The notes: a model not told the origin generated them from the letters alone. A stretch of DNA of 64,000 bases from a bacterium (GCA_022703485.1 JAKLDO010000003.1:1-64000); one strand, 5' to 3'; shown: positions 17,837 through 27,322, counted from the first letter of the stretch. A program made the numbers and translations.

Positions 17837-17856
17837 AATCTCTTTCCGGAGGAATT

Positions 17857-20403
17857 ATGTATTACGATCATGCTGGAATCGAGCCGAAATGGCAGAAAAA
17901 GTGGATTGGATCAAGGTATTTCAACTACAAAGGAGCTTCAAGCGGAAAGCCGAAATATTATATGCTCGAAATGTTCCCTTATCCTTCGGGAAGACTGCAC
18001 ATGGGGCATGTCAGGAACTACTCGATAGGCGATGTCGTTTCAAGATACTATTTTAGAAAAGGTTATGATGTTCTTCATCCGATGGGCTGGGATGCTTTCG
18101 GTCTTCCCGCCGAGAATGCCGCGATAGAGAACGGCATACCGCCTGCAAAATGGACATACAGCAATATCGACACAATGAGGGAGAGGTTCTTCCAGCTTGG
18201 ATTCAGCTATGACTGGGACAGAGAGATCGCTACATGCACTTCTGATTATTACAGATGGGAGCAGCGTTTTTTCATTGAAATGTATGAAAAAGGTCTCGTC
18301 TATAAAAAGAACAGCGAGGTCAACTGGTGCCCGCAGTGCAACACGGTCCTTGCCAATGAACAGGTCGAGGACGGTACATGCTGGAGGCACGGATGTGATG
18401 TCGTTAAGAAGAAAATAGAGCAGTGGTATTTCAAGATCACCGATTATGCAGGGGAGCTGCTCGATTCGCTTGATGACCTTAAAGGATGGCCGGACCATGT
18501 AAAGGAGATGCAGAGGAACTGGATAGGCAGAAGCGAAGGGACATACATAGATTTCATGCTTGAAGGGACTCAAAAGAAGATAACGGTTTTCACGACAAGA
18601 CCTGATACGCTGATGGGTGTCACTTTTGCAAGCATGGCCGTAGAACATGAAATGGCGGCAGTGTTCCTTGAAGAGGCGGCAGATAGAGATGAGATGAAAA
18701 AATTCATCGATGAAGTGCAGAAACTGCACCTTGAAACAAGGGATGACAACTATGAGAAGAAAGGATATTTCACAGGTAAATACCTGATACATCCTCTTGA
18801 CGGAAGGAGAGTTCCGCTCTATTTCGCCAACTTCGTGCTTGCGGAGTACGGAACAGGTGTCGTTATGGCGGTTCCTGCTCATGATCAGAGAGATTTTGAA
18901 TTTGCAGAAAAGTACGGTCTTCCTGTACAGATCGTTATAAGTCCTGAGAACGGTGAGCTGAAAATTCCTCTCACTGAGGCGTATACTGAACCCGGAGTAA
19001 TGGTCAACAGCGGAGCTTTCAACGGTCTGAGATCGGTCGACGGTAAAAAAGCGGTAAGTGATCATCTTGTAAAGGCAGGCAAAGGGAAAGTGGGTATAAA
19101 TTACAGGCTCAGGGACTGGGGCATAAGCCGCCAGAGATACTGGGGAACTCCCATCCCGATGATCAATTGCAAAAAATGCGGCACGGTTCCTGAAAAAATT
19201 GAGAACCTTCCTGTCAGACTTCCTGAAAATGTCGCTTTCTCAGGTGCCACAAGCCCGTTGAAGGATATGCCTGAATTCTATGAGACGGTCTGTCCTGTGT
19301 GCGGCGGAAAAGCGGTAAGAGAGACCGACACGATGGACACTTTTGTTGAAAGTTCGTGGTATCATATGAAATACTGCGATCCGAGATCTGAAAAAGAACC
19401 CTTCTCAAAAGCCGAAGTTGACCACACTATGCCGGTTGACCAGTACATAGGCGGTGTTGAGCATGCTGTAATGCATCTTCTTTACACCAGATTTTTTACG
19501 AAAGTACTTGCCGATCTTGGATATGTTTCATTCAGAGAGCCCGTAAAGAACCTTCTCACTCAGGGAATGGTCTGCATGGAGACATATTCCTGTGAAAGCG
19601 GATATCTGTATCCTGATGAAGTTTACTGGAAAGACGGTGCCTGTCTGAAGAAAGCCGGTGATTCACCGGTGAAGATAGGCAGAGTCGAGAAGATGAGCAA
19701 ATCGAAAAAGAATGTTGTCGATCCTGTCGAACTGATAAAGAAGTATGGCGCTGACACTGCCCGTCTTTTCGTGCTTTTTGCCGCTCCGCCTGAAAAAGAC
19801 CTTGAATGGTCCGAAGATGGCGTTGAAGGATGCAGCAGGTTTATAATCAGGACATGGAACATTATAACTTCCAATCTGGACATGATAAAATCAAGCCGGA
19901 AGCTTCCTGAAAATGTCGAGGATGGCCGTGACCTCTGGTCAAAGACCAACGAGACGATAAAGAAAGTTGCAGAAGAGATAGAAAGGTTCCATTTCAACAC
20001 GGCGATAAGCGCAATAATGGAGCTGATAAACGCATGCTACAGGTTCAAGGCTGAAACTCAGGAACAGAAAGATGTGCTTGCCGATGCCTTGAAAAACGCG
20101 ATCCTCGTTCTCAATCCGTTCGCTCCGCATATAACTGAAGAGCTTGCAGAGCTTTGCGGAATGCCTGTTCTTGCTGAAACTCCGTATCCTGATGTGAATG
20201 AAAAAGCCCTTGTCAAAGACGAGATCCTTGTTGTCGTTCAGGTCAACGGAAAGCTCAGGGACAAGCTTGCTGTAAAACCCGATATAAGTGCCGCTGAAAT
20301 AGAGCAGATCGTGAGATCGAAGGATTATTCCAAGTTCCTTTCAAGCGGTTCCATAAAGAAAGTTATCTATGTCCCGGGCAAGCTTGTCAATGTTGTCGGA
20401 TAG
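17857..20403 (+). CDS. leuS: Leucyl-tRNA synthetase
   Basis: 848 residues, the usual bacterial length. Charges tRNA-Leu with leucine. The HIGH box is HMGH (about 48-51), the zinc-type Cys motif is CPQC...C, the editing (CP1) domain shows TTRPDTLMG, and the KMSKS loop is KMSKSKKNV near 612. The start is ATG 17857 behind GGAGG (17848-17852). holA follows 3 nt later, a pairing seen in many bacteria. Confidence 0.98.
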   Translation: MYYDHAGIEPKWQKKWIGSRYFNYKGASSGKPKYYMLEMFPYPSGRLHMGHVRNYSIGDVVSRYYFRKGYDVLHPMGWDAFGLPAENAAIENGIPPAKWTYSNIDTMRERFFQLGFSYDWDREIATCTSDYYRWEQRFFIEMYEKGLVYKKNSEVNWCPQCNTVLANEQVEDGTCWRHGCDVVKKKIEQWYFKITDYAGELLDSLDDLKGWPDHVKEMQRNWIGRSEGTYIDFMLEGTQKKITVFTTRPDTLMGVTFASMAVEHEMAAVFLEEAADRDEMKKFIDEVQKLHLETRDDNYEKKGYFTGKYLIHPLDGRRVPLYFANFVLAEYGTGVVMAVPAHDQRDFEFAEKYGLPVQIVISPENGELKIPLTEAYTEPGVMVNSGAFNGLRSVDGKKAVSDHLVKAGKGKVGINYRLRDWGISRQRYWGTPIPMINCKKCGTVPEKIENLPVRLPENVAFSGATSPLKDMPEFYETVCPVCGGKAVRETDTMDTFVESSWYHMKYCDPRSEKEPFSKAEVDHTMPVDQYIGGVEHAVMHLLYTRFFTKVLADLGYVSFREPVKNLLTQGMVCMETYSCESGYLYPDEVYWKDGACLKKAGDSPVKIGRVEKMSKSKKNVVDPVELIKKYGADTARLFVLFAAPPEKDLEWSEDGVEGCSRFIIRTWNIITSNLDMIKSSRKLPENVEDGRDLWSKTNETIKKVAEEIERFHFNTAISAIMELINACYRFKAETQEQKDVLADALKNAILVLNPFAPHITEELAELCGMPVLAETPYPDVNEKALVKDEILVVVQVNGKLRDKLAVKPDISAAEIEQIVRSKDYSKFLSSGSIKKVIYVPGKLVNVVG

Positions 20404-20406
20404 GTC

Positions 20407-21426
20407 ATGAAAGCATATCCTCCATCCATAAAAGAGCTTGTGCCTCTGGACGGGAACGGCGGAATATTCTTTATTCATACAGCCGAAAGGTTCATAATAA
20501 AAAAACTTAAGGAAGAGCTCAGGGACTTTTCTGCTGCAAATCCTTCATTCGAACTGGTGTTCTATGATGCCGGCGAAGGAAAGTCGATAATATCAGAAGC
20601 TGTGAACACGGCCCGTGAGATAGGTTTTTTCTGTGCAAGAAAGATAATAGTCGTCGAACTCGGTGAAAAATTTGCTGACAAGGATAGGGAGTTGATCGAG
20701 GAGTACATAGACAGATGCGAGCCTAACAATTTCATGTTAGTTTTCTTTTCTGAGATAGACAAAAGGACAAAGTTTTTCAAGTCGCTCCAGAAGCTTGATA
20801 AAATTTATCATGTTATCGCATCTCCCGGACCTATCGAACTGAAAAGGTTCATCAAGAACGAGTTTATGCCGTTCGATCCTGATGAAAGGCTTGTTGAGTT
20901 CTTCTCAAGCGCTGAAAATCAGGATATGTTCTATATTCATTCCGAAGTCGAGAAACTGAAACTCTATGCACAAAGCCGTCAGATGAACAACATAACGTTC
21001 CAGCTTATGGATGATGTTCTGAACGGTCTTAGCGAACAGGTGATATTCAGAATAATGGATCTCCTTACCGCAGGCAGAAGATCTCAGGCTCTGAAGCTTT
21101 ACAGGGAGACATTGACGATAGAGGGCGACTACAAGGTCAATCCTCTAATCATGTCGATGTTTTTTAAACATTTCAGGGCGCTTATGAAAGGCCGTGTTCT
21201 GATGAATGACAGTAAAATGAGCGAATTCAATGCCTATATAACGAAAAACAGGCTTTTCTATTTAAAGACAAAAGGTTCCGAACTTGCAAGGACAAGCAAA
21301 AATGTCACTATAATGAAAGCGCTAAGAAAGCTTGCTGAAATAGAGCTCGGCATGAAGGGCGCAAGAAATGTTCCTGCGACAGATACCACCATCGAACTTG
21401 AACAGTTCATGACGGAATATTTCTGA
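20407..21426 (+). CDS. holA: DNA polymerase III delta subunit
   Basis: 339 residues. Clamp-loader subunit that opens the beta clamp. The order of elements fits HolA: an N-terminal loading segment (FIHTAERFIIKKLKEEL), the NFMLVFFSEIDKRTKFFKSL stretch of domain I, the FIKNEF...FFSSAENQDMFYIHSEVEKLKLYA middle region, and a C-terminal helical domain starting near residue 205. Sequence is divergent, as is common for this family. Position just after leuS supports the call. Confidence 0.88.
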   Translation: MKAYPPSIKELVPLDGNGGIFFIHTAERFIIKKLKEELRDFSAANPSFELVFYDAGEGKSIISEAVNTAREIGFFCARKIIVVELGEKFADKDRELIEEYIDRCEPNNFMLVFFSEIDKRTKFFKSLQKLDKIYHVIASPGPIELKRFIKNEFMPFDPDERLVEFFSSAENQDMFYIHSEVEKLKLYAQSRQMNNITFQLMDDVLNGLSEQVIFRIMDLLTAGRRSQALKLYRETLTIEGDYKVNPLIMSMFFKHFRALMKGRVLMNDSKMSEFNAYITKNRLFYLKTKGSELARTSKNVTIMKALRKLAEIELGMKGARNVPATDTTIELEQFMTEYF

Positions 21427-21454
21427 TATTATCCCGGAACTTCCCCGTATCCTT

Positions 21455-21625
21455 TGAAAAGACCTCACCCTGCATCCCTCTCCTCAAGGCGGGGGACTTG
21501 ACGCAGTTCAACTCACCCCGACCTTCGATGAACTCAGGTCACCCCTCTCTTTGCAGAAAAGAGGGGTTGAAGTATATTTCCCCTTCTTTCCTCAGAGAGA
21601 AGGGGCAGGGGATGAGTTTTGTCTT
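21455..21625. repeat. Hairpin-rich, dispersed-type intergenic repeat
   Basis: This stretch is C-rich on one strand and unlike its surroundings. It holds two 8-bp-stem hairpins: ACCCCTCT/AGAGGGGT (21541-21548 and 21560-21567) and CCCCTTCT/AGAAGGGG (21580-21587 and 21598-21605). The outer parts (CTCACCCTGCATCCC near 21464 and GGGGCAGGGGATGAG near 21602) are partly complementary, suggesting terminal inverted ends. Similar text (CTCACCCT...CCCCTTCT...GGGGATGAG) is known as an intergenic repeat in many genomes. No gene is seen between holA and the phosphofructokinase. Confidence 0.6.
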
Positions 21626-21631
21626 ATCAAT

Positions 21632-21660
21632 TTGGATTTTTTCATCTGTTTGTGTAATAT
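21632..21660 (+). promoter_or_regulatory. Promoter of the phosphofructokinase gene
   Basis: TTGGAT (21632-21637), 17 nt spacer, TAATAT (21655-21660), 43 nt before ATG 21703. It starts right after the hairpin repeat. Confidence 0.45.
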
Positions 21661-21702
21661 TGAGCGTTCTGTTAGTTATTTAACTTTTCCGGAGAATGTG
21701 AA

Positions 21703-22926
21703 ATGGAAGACAAAAAGTCAGTTGCAATTCTGTGTTCAGGCGGTCCGGCCCCCGGTATAAACACGGTCGTATGTTCAATTGCCAAAGTGTTCCTCAAGGA
21801 CGGTTACAGGGTCATCGGTCTTAATCACGGCACGAAGACACTTTTCACTGACAAAGTGGATATGATAGAGATAGATTTCGACACAGCTGACCATTATTTC
21901 AACCGCGGCGGTTCAATACTTAAGATGAGCCGTTACAAACCTAAAGATTCAGAATTCAATTCCAATTTCTTCACAAAATATAATGTAGAGCTCCTTGTGA
22001 CTATCGGCGGGGACGATACAGCGTCAACTGCGAACAGGATCACCAAATATCTCAATAAGAACAATCTGCCGGTCAGGAACATCCATGTGCCGAAGACGAT
22101 AGACAACGACCTTCCGCTTCCTGAAAGACTCCCTACATTCGGCTATAATTCGGCAAAAAGCGAAGGTGTGAGAATTGCGACAACAGTTTACGAAGATGCA
22201 AGGACGAGCGGAAACTGGTTTGTCGTGTCGTCAATGGGAAGGGAAGCAGGACATCTTGCTTTCGGGATCGGTTCGTCATGTCACTATCCGATGATTATAA
22301 TTCCGGAAATGTTCAGAAATGTCGAGATCACCTTTGACAGAATGATAAGAATGATGATCTCATCCATAGTTAAAAGAAAACTCTACGGAATGGATTACGG
22401 CGCAATAATGGTGAGCGAAGGTGTTTTCCATTTCATGTCAGATAAAGAGATAATCAACTCCGGTATAAAATTCTCTTTTGATGAGCACGGACATCCTGAA
22501 CTTGGCAATGTATCAAAGGCGCATATATTCAACATACTGCTTAGTGAAAAGATAAAAGAGCTCGGTCTCAAGGTGAAGAGCAGACCGGTCGAGATAGGTT
22601 ATGAAGTAAGATGCTGTGATCCTGTCGCCTTTGATCTGAAATACTGTACGCTGCTCGGTTTCGGAGTTAAAAAGCTGTTCGATGAAGGAAAGTCAGGATG
22701 CATAGTCGTCTGCCACAATGACGGAAGGGTTCTTCCTCTATATCTGGAAGATGTCGAAGATCCGGTGACAGGAAAGATAAAACCGAGACTTGTCGATATT
22801 GAAGCTCAGGATTACAAAATGCTTGTCGAGAACTTCCATTCCATTGATGAACAGGATTATGAAAAAGCCCGCAAGTACCTGAAAGATCCTGAGAACTATG
22901 ATCTGAAGAATATACTTAATCCTTAA
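21703..22926 (+). CDS. pfp: 6-phosphofructokinase, pyrophosphate-type signature
   Basis: 407 residues. Phosphorylates fructose 6-phosphate in glycolysis. The substrate loop reads PKTIDND with Lys131, and the nucleotide site reads GGDD (102-105). In the family, GGDD and PKTIDND mark pyrophosphate-dependent enzymes, while ATP-dependent ones have GGDG and PGTIDND. The MGREAGHLA motif and the C-terminal RPVEIGYEVR are also present. GGAG lies just upstream of ATG 21703. It is monocistronic; its 3' end overlaps the convergent metal-permease gene by 11 nt. Phosphoryl donor is inferred from residues only. Confidence 0.9.
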   Translation: MEDKKSVAILCSGGPAPGINTVVCSIAKVFLKDGYRVIGLNHGTKTLFTDKVDMIEIDFDTADHYFNRGGSILKMSRYKPKDSEFNSNFFTKYNVELLVTIGGDDTASTANRITKYLNKNNLPVRNIHVPKTIDNDLPLPERLPTFGYNSAKSEGVRIATTVYEDARTSGNWFVVSSMGREAGHLAFGIGSSCHYPMIIIPEMFRNVEITFDRMIRMMISSIVKRKLYGMDYGAIMVSEGVFHFMSDKEIINSGIKFSFDEHGHPELGNVSKAHIFNILLSEKIKELGLKVKSRPVEIGYEVRCCDPVAFDLKYCTLLGFGVKKLFDEGKSGCIVVCHNDGRVLPLYLEDVEDPVTGKIKPRLVDIEAQDYKMLVENFHSIDEQDYEKARKYLKDPENYDLKNILNP

Positions 22927-24184
22927 CTTTATATCCTCTTGATGCCACAGCTTTTCTAACTGCATCAAGATCGATGTCAGCACCTTCTATTTCAACGATA
23001 CCTGAAACATGGTCGACTGTCACAGCTGTCACACCGGGAACTTCAAGAACCCCTTTTTTAACATTTGCCGCACAGTGACTGCAGGTCATCCCTTCGACTT
23101 TAATGACGGAAGGTCCGTGCTCTTTTTTGCAGCAGCATTCACCCTGCGTGCATGCGGCCGGTTTTCCTCTGAATTTTTTTGAGACATATCTATAAAGGCT
23201 CATCAGAAGAAGTATTGCAAGGATGACTGCAGAAACAATGTATATCCAGCTTACGCTTTCATCCATATGATGGTGTGAATGTTCATTCATTACAGGCATG
23301 AACCACTGTGCAGGCAGAAAATTATCTATAAGAATTCCGAAAAACAGCGCTCCTCCGATTATTGAGACGAGGTATCCGGTAAGCGCTTTTAATCCGAGAG
23401 TTCTTCCTATTACTGTAACAGTAGCGGCATTTGTAGCGGGACCCGCCATAAGAAAAACAAGCGCCGCACCGGGATTCAGCCCTTTCATCATGAGGGCCGC
23501 TGCAATCGGCACTGAGCTGGTCGCACAGACATAAAGAGGAACGGATACAGCAAGCACTATCAGCATGCTGAGATATTTGTTACCTACATACATCGTGAAG
23601 AAATCATCAGGAATAAGAGCTGAAATTGCTGCCGCAAGAATAAGTCCTATAAAAAGCCAAAGAGCTATATCATCAAGGAAATCCACAAAAGCATATTTCA
23701 TGGCATCCTTTGACCGTTGTATCAGAGTTCTCTTTTTTTCCTGACGGGATGATGTTTCATCATGGATCTCATTTTTTTCATCTTTTGTAAGCCTGTTGGT
23801 CACCATTCCGCCGAACACACCGGTGATAAAGGCAATGACCGGTCTCAAAAGGGCAAAAGGAAGTCCGAGAAGCGAGTATGTGACAAGTATGGAGTCGACA
23901 CCTGTCTGAGGGGTCGAGATCATGAAAGAGATGGCAGAGCCTTTTGATGCGCCGCTTTTATGCAGAGATACTCCGGTCGGAATGACGCCGCATGAGCATA
24001 ACGGAAGCGGAACTCCCAGAAGTGATGAGTTTATGACACTTTTCGTATCAGAACCGCCGATGTATTTTTTCAATGCCGTTCCTTTGAAAAGTTCATTAAG
24101 CACTCCGGCTATTAAAAATCCCAGAAGAAGATAAGGTGACATTTCCAGAGTTATGGAAAGCATGCTATTTAAGAATTTTTCCAT
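22916..24184 (-). CDS. DUF318-type permease with HMA tail (SO_0444-like metal exporter)
   Basis: 422 residues. Eight or so membrane segments with the LCSCGVIPTG motif and STPQTGVDSI, typical of the permease family of ArsP and SO_0444 (the latter described as a Cu/Zn efflux transporter). After a linker with CTQGECCCKKEHG there is an HMA metal-binding domain (about 357-422) with GMTCSHC. The N terminus overlaps the 3' end of the ZnuB-like gene by 20 nt, so it is the last gene of the znuACB operon. An efflux-type permease behind an uptake ABC system is odd; either the direction of one is wrongly inferred or the operon balances metal levels. Confidence 0.82.
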   Translation of the reverse strand: MEKFLNSMLSITLEMSPYLLLGFLIAGVLNELFKGTALKKYIGGSDTKSVINSSLLGVPLPLCSCGVIPTGVSLHKSGASKGSAISFMISTPQTGVDSILVTYSLLGLPFALLRPVIAFITGVFGGMVTNRLTKDEKNEIHDETSSRQEKKRTLIQRSKDAMKYAFVDFLDDIALWLFIGLILAAAISALIPDDFFTMYVGNKYLSMLIVLAVSVPLYVCATSSVPIAAALMMKGLNPGAALVFLMAGPATNAATVTVIGRTLGLKALTGYLVSIIGGALFFGILIDNFLPAQWFMPVMNEHSHHHMDESVSWIYIVSAVILAILLLMSLYRYVSKKFRGKPAACTQGECCCKKEHGPSVIKVEGMTCSHCAANVKKGVLEVPGVTAVTVDHVSGIVEIEGADIDLDAVRKAVASRGYKVKD

Positions 24185-24989
24185 GGTATCTGCCCGCTAT
24201 TATTGAAATTATATAAAAAGCACCGGCGACAAGAGTTATCGATGCACCGGTCGGAAGGTCGTATTTATATGAAAAAGCAAGTCCGGCTATGCTGAAAATG
24301 AAACTTAGAAGCATTGAAAAAGCTGATATTGATGATATTTTCCTGAAAAATACCGCTGATGCAGCAGAAGGAAGGCTTAAGAATGCGATCACAAGTATGA
24401 GTCCCACCACTTTCATCAGAACGACTACGGTAAGAGCAATCATTGCAAGTAAAATGATGTAGATGATCTGGCTTTTAACTCCTCTGAGCCGTGCGAACTC
24501 TTCGTCAAAGCTGACTGCGGCGAACTGACGGTGGAAAACTGCTGAAATGACAAGCACTGCTGAAGCGAGGATCGCAAGCATTGTCAGATCGTCCTTTGAT
24601 ACGAGCAGAATGTTTCCGAAAAGATAGCTGTTCAGATTTACCGCATATCCCGGAGTGAGATATATGAAAATTATTCCTGCCGACATTCCGCATGCCCACA
24701 AAGCCCCGATGATCGTATCTTCGTGAGCTGATGCTTTGAACTTTATGATACCGAGTATCACGGCGAAAGCGAGAGCTGTAACCAGTGCTCCGGTGAAAGG
24801 ACTGAATCCGAGATATACCGCCGCTCCGACACCGCCTAGAACTGCGTGAGCTATGCCGCCTGCTATAAAAGTTATTCTGTTTATATAGACATAAGTTCCC
24901 GATATTCCGCATGACACGGCGGCAAGCAGTGACGCTGTCACGGCATACTGAAGGAATGAGTATGACATCAGTGCATTAAAGAAGTTCAT
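24165..24989 (-). CDS. znuB: Zinc/manganese ABC transporter permease
   Basis: 274 residues with about eight hydrophobic helices, starting with FLQYAVTASLLAAVSCG, which is typical of the ZnuB/TroC/MntB permease family (ABC-3). It should form the channel for the metal delivered by the adjacent binding protein. One nt separates it from the ATPase gene upstream, and it overlaps the HMA permease gene downstream. Zinc as substrate is inferred from the binding protein, and manganese cannot be excluded. Confidence 0.9.
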   Translation of the reverse strand: MNFFNALMSYSFLQYAVTASLLAAVSCGISGTYVYINRITFIAGGIAHAVLGGVGAAVYLGFSPFTGALVTALAFAVILGIIKFKASAHEDTIIGALWACGMSAGIIFIYLTPGYAVNLNSYLFGNILLVSKDDLTMLAILASAVLVISAVFHRQFAAVSFDEEFARLRGVKSQIIYIILLAMIALTVVVLMKVVGLILVIAFLSLPSAASAVFFRKISSISAFSMLLSFIFSIAGLAFSYKYDLPTGASITLVAGAFYIISIIAGRYHGKILK

Positions 24990-25706
24990 CTATATACCGC
25001 ATTTATGGTTTATCATCACCCCTTTGCTTTTGTACATTGCATCAATATCGGAGTGCGAAATGTCATGGGTGTGGTGGGAAACGAATGTTCTGTTCACACA
25101 GCCGACCATGTTCACATAGTCCGAAACGAACCCGAGATCATGTGACACCATGACGATGGTCATACTTTTATTAAGCTCCACAAGCATTTCATAAATGTCC
25201 TTTTCAATTGAACTGTCAACGCTTGCGACAGGTTCATCAAGAAGCAGAAGTTCAGGTTCACTGACAATGGCTCTTGCAATGAGAGTGCGCTGTTTGAGTC
25301 CGCCCGAAAGTTCACCGAAACGGTCATGGGCTCTTTTTTCAATTCCCAGCTTTTCCATTACTGTCATTGTGCGGTCAATTTGTTCCTTTTTATAGAAAGG
25401 GAAAAAAGAGTCAGGTGCGATAAGTCCCTGCAGGACGACATCCATCACCTGAAGCGGAAATTGACGGTCGTGATGAGAGAACTGAGGCACATACCCGGTT
25501 TTCAACGCTCCTTTTGTGTATATGGAACCTTTTGACGGTCTCTCTAGACCAAGTATCAGCCTGAGTATGGTGGTTTTTCCGCCTCCGTTGGGCCCTATTA
25601 TCGCAAAGAAATCCCCTTTCTTGATTGACATATCAACATCTTTCAACACCTCGTTCCTTCCATAGGAGAAACTTACATGCTCGAATTTAACGATCTCTTC
25701 TGACAT
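24990..25706 (-). CDS. znuC: Zinc ABC transporter ATP-binding protein
   Basis: 238 residues. Walker A GPNGGGKTT (about 38-46), Q-loop VPQFSHHD, signature LSGGLKQR, Walker B LLLLDEP and a switch His in SHDLGFV are all intact. Energises metal uptake with the adjacent ZnuB-type permease. The start overlaps the binding-protein gene by 20 nt. Confidence 0.92.
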   Translation of the reverse strand: MSEEIVKFEHVSFSYGRNEVLKDVDMSIKKGDFFAIIGPNGGGKTTILRLILGLERPSKGSIYTKGALKTGYVPQFSHHDRQFPLQVMDVVLQGLIAPDSFFPFYKKEQIDRTMTVMEKLGIEKRAHDRFGELSGGLKQRTLIARAIVSEPELLLLDEPVASVDSSIEKDIYEMLVELNKSMTIVMVSHDLGFVSDYVNMVGCVNRTFVSHHTHDISHSDIDAMYKSKGVMINHKCGI

Positions 25707-26595
25707 ATATCAAACCTTCCTTTATTGCTTTGGCAGATTCTCTTATATTGCTTATAACATCCTCTTTCAGCGGGTCGAGCATTCTTATCTGCGCTCCTGT
25801 CTCCGCCGATATTGACTTGATTACTGATTCAGGAGACTGTGCCTGAAGGAAGAGGTGTTTAATATTATTCTTTCTGATCATTTCTGTAAGTTCTGCCATT
25901 TCAGAAGCTGACGGTTCTTTGCCTTCTATCTCCACAGGTATCTGCTTAAATCCGTAACGGTCTGCAAAATATCCCCATGCAGGGTGGTAGATGAAAAAAG
26001 CCTTTTTTCTCGATTCTTTGAACAGGTCTGCCATTTCATCATTGAGGAGTTGAAGTTTTTTCTTCAGTTCAAGGTGTTTAGTTATATAAGTTTCCCTGTT
26101 TTGCGGATCGGTGCGTATAAGCTCGTTCACGGTGTTCTGTGCCATCTGTATCAGTATTACAGGATCAAGCCAGATGTGGGGGTCTTTTGTTTCCAGCAGT
26201 TCATTGGGTACTTCAGAGGAATGTCCGTGGTGACTTTCGATGTTCCTGAGTGTTATACCGCTGTTCATTTCAACAAATTTCAAGCCGGTATAGTCCTTTC
26301 TGATCTTTTCTATTAAAGAGGCTTCAAAAGGCATGCCGATCGAGAAATATATCTGTGAGTCTCTCAGTTCCGCCATCTTTACAGGTCCCGGTTCATATGT
26401 TTCAGGACTTGATGCCGGGGGGACCATCACATTTACATCTATGAGGTCTCCGGCGATGTTTTTAACGAGGAAAGCCTGCGGAAGAATGCTTACGGTGACT
26501 TTAAGTTTCCCTTTTGACAGTTCACTGCCGGCCGTTTTTTCTTTACAGCCTGAAAAGGCAATTAATACAAGCAGTATGATCGCGATATTTCTCAT
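25687..26595 (-). CDS. znuA: Zinc ABC transporter binding lipoprotein
   Basis: 302 residues. The lipobox is FSGC (Cys about 17). It is a cluster A-I metal-binding protein (ZnuA/TroA/PsaA): the domains are joined by a long helix (about 160-190), metal ligands include His in SHHGHSSEVP and DPHIWLDP, a His in IYHPAWGYFA and an acidic residue near the end. The short His-containing loop (HHGH) favours zinc over manganese. Strong ribosome site GGAGGAG before ATG 26595. First gene of the operon. Confidence 0.9.
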   Translation of the reverse strand: MRNIAIILLVLIAFSGCKEKTAGSELSKGKLKVTVSILPQAFLVKNIAGDLIDVNVMVPPASSPETYEPGPVKMAELRDSQIYFSIGMPFEASLIEKIRKDYTGLKFVEMNSGITLRNIESHHGHSSEVPNELLETKDPHIWLDPVILIQMAQNTVNELIRTDPQNRETYITKHLELKKKLQLLNDEMADLFKESRKKAFFIYHPAWGYFADRYGFKQIPVEIEGKEPSASEMAELTEMIRKNNIKHLFLQAQSPESVIKSISAETGAQIRMLDPLKEDVISNIRESAKAIKEGLIYVRRDR

Positions 26596-26624
26596 ATTTC
26601 AACTCCTCCGAAGAACGCACTAAC

Positions 26625-26651
26625 ATTATAATCACAAGGCAGTGTAGTCAA
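26625..26651 (-). promoter_or_regulatory. Promoter of the znu operon
   Basis: On the minus strand, TTGACT (26651-26646), a 15 nt spacer and TATAAT (26630-26625), 30 nt before the znuA start. The -35 box overlaps the end of mtgA. I see no clean Zur palindrome, though the TAACATTATAATCAC segment overlapping the -10 box is AT-rich and partly symmetric. Confidence 0.5.
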
Positions 26652-27322
26652 TAGCACTTTTTAAGTAAATAATTGTATCTGCTGCTCATTCTTTTTGATC
26701 TGGAAAAAGTTGAAGGGGTGAATCTTACAGGGGAGGGGATTATTGTGATAAGCGATGCAGTCTCCTCTTTCGTGAGAGCGGAAAGATCTTTTTTGAAATA
26801 TACTTTCGATGCTGTGCCTATCCCGAAGATTCCTCTGCCGAACTCAATATAGTTGAGGTAAAGCTCCATTATCCTGTTTTTACTTAGAATAAGCTCCATT
26901 TCAAAAGTGAGTATCGCTTCAAAATATTTCCTGATGAAAGACCTTCCGGGGAAAAGGAGCATGGTTTTAACCAGCTGCTGGCTTATCGTGCTTCCGCCGA
27001 CACGCACTTTTTTCGATCTCAGATTTTTCTCCACAGCCTCAGTTATCGCATTGAAGTCAAATCCCCAGTGGTCCCGGAATGTTCCGTCCTCTGACATGAC
27101 AGTCATTATTTTCACCCTTTCGGGGATCTTCTCATATTCCACGAATATTTTTTTCTCTATCTTATGCCCGTAGAAGAGCTTTCTCTGCAGTTCAAGGGAC
27201 GATGCCGGCGGATCAAAGAAAATGCAGTACACAAAGAACAGAAGCCCCGCAGTTATCACAAAAGCATGTATCCCGATCACAGCATAAAGCAGGATCTTAG
27301 GCAGAGACCGTAAAAACTTCAT
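26648..27322 (-). CDS. mtgA: Monofunctional peptidoglycan glycosyltransferase
   Basis: 224 residues. GT51 enzyme that polymerises lipid II into glycan strands at the outer face of the inner membrane. One N-terminal membrane segment (about 12-33), catalytic Glu in MSEDGTFRDHWGFD (about 78), then GGSTISQQLVKTMLL and EAILTFEMELILSKNRIMELYLNYIEFGRGIFGI. There is no transpeptidase domain, so it is the monofunctional type. Its length fits MtgA. 63 nt separates it from the lipid operon upstream and it probably is not part of that pathway. Confidence 0.92.
   Translation of the reverse strand: MKFLRSLPKILLYAVIGIHAFVITAGLLFFVYCIFFDPPASSLELQRKLFYGHKIEKKIFVEYEKIPERVKIMTVMSEDGTFRDHWGFDFNAITEAVEKNLRSKKVRVGGSTISQQLVKTMLLFPGRSFIRKYFEAILTFEMELILSKNRIMELYLNYIEFGRGIFGIGTASKVYFKKDLSALTKEETASLITIIPSPVRFTPSTFSRSKRMSSRYNYLLKKCY

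Noticed and set aside
26596-26660. Zur operator before znuA
   Set aside because: No clean palindrome of the expected type; only AT-rich partial symmetry.
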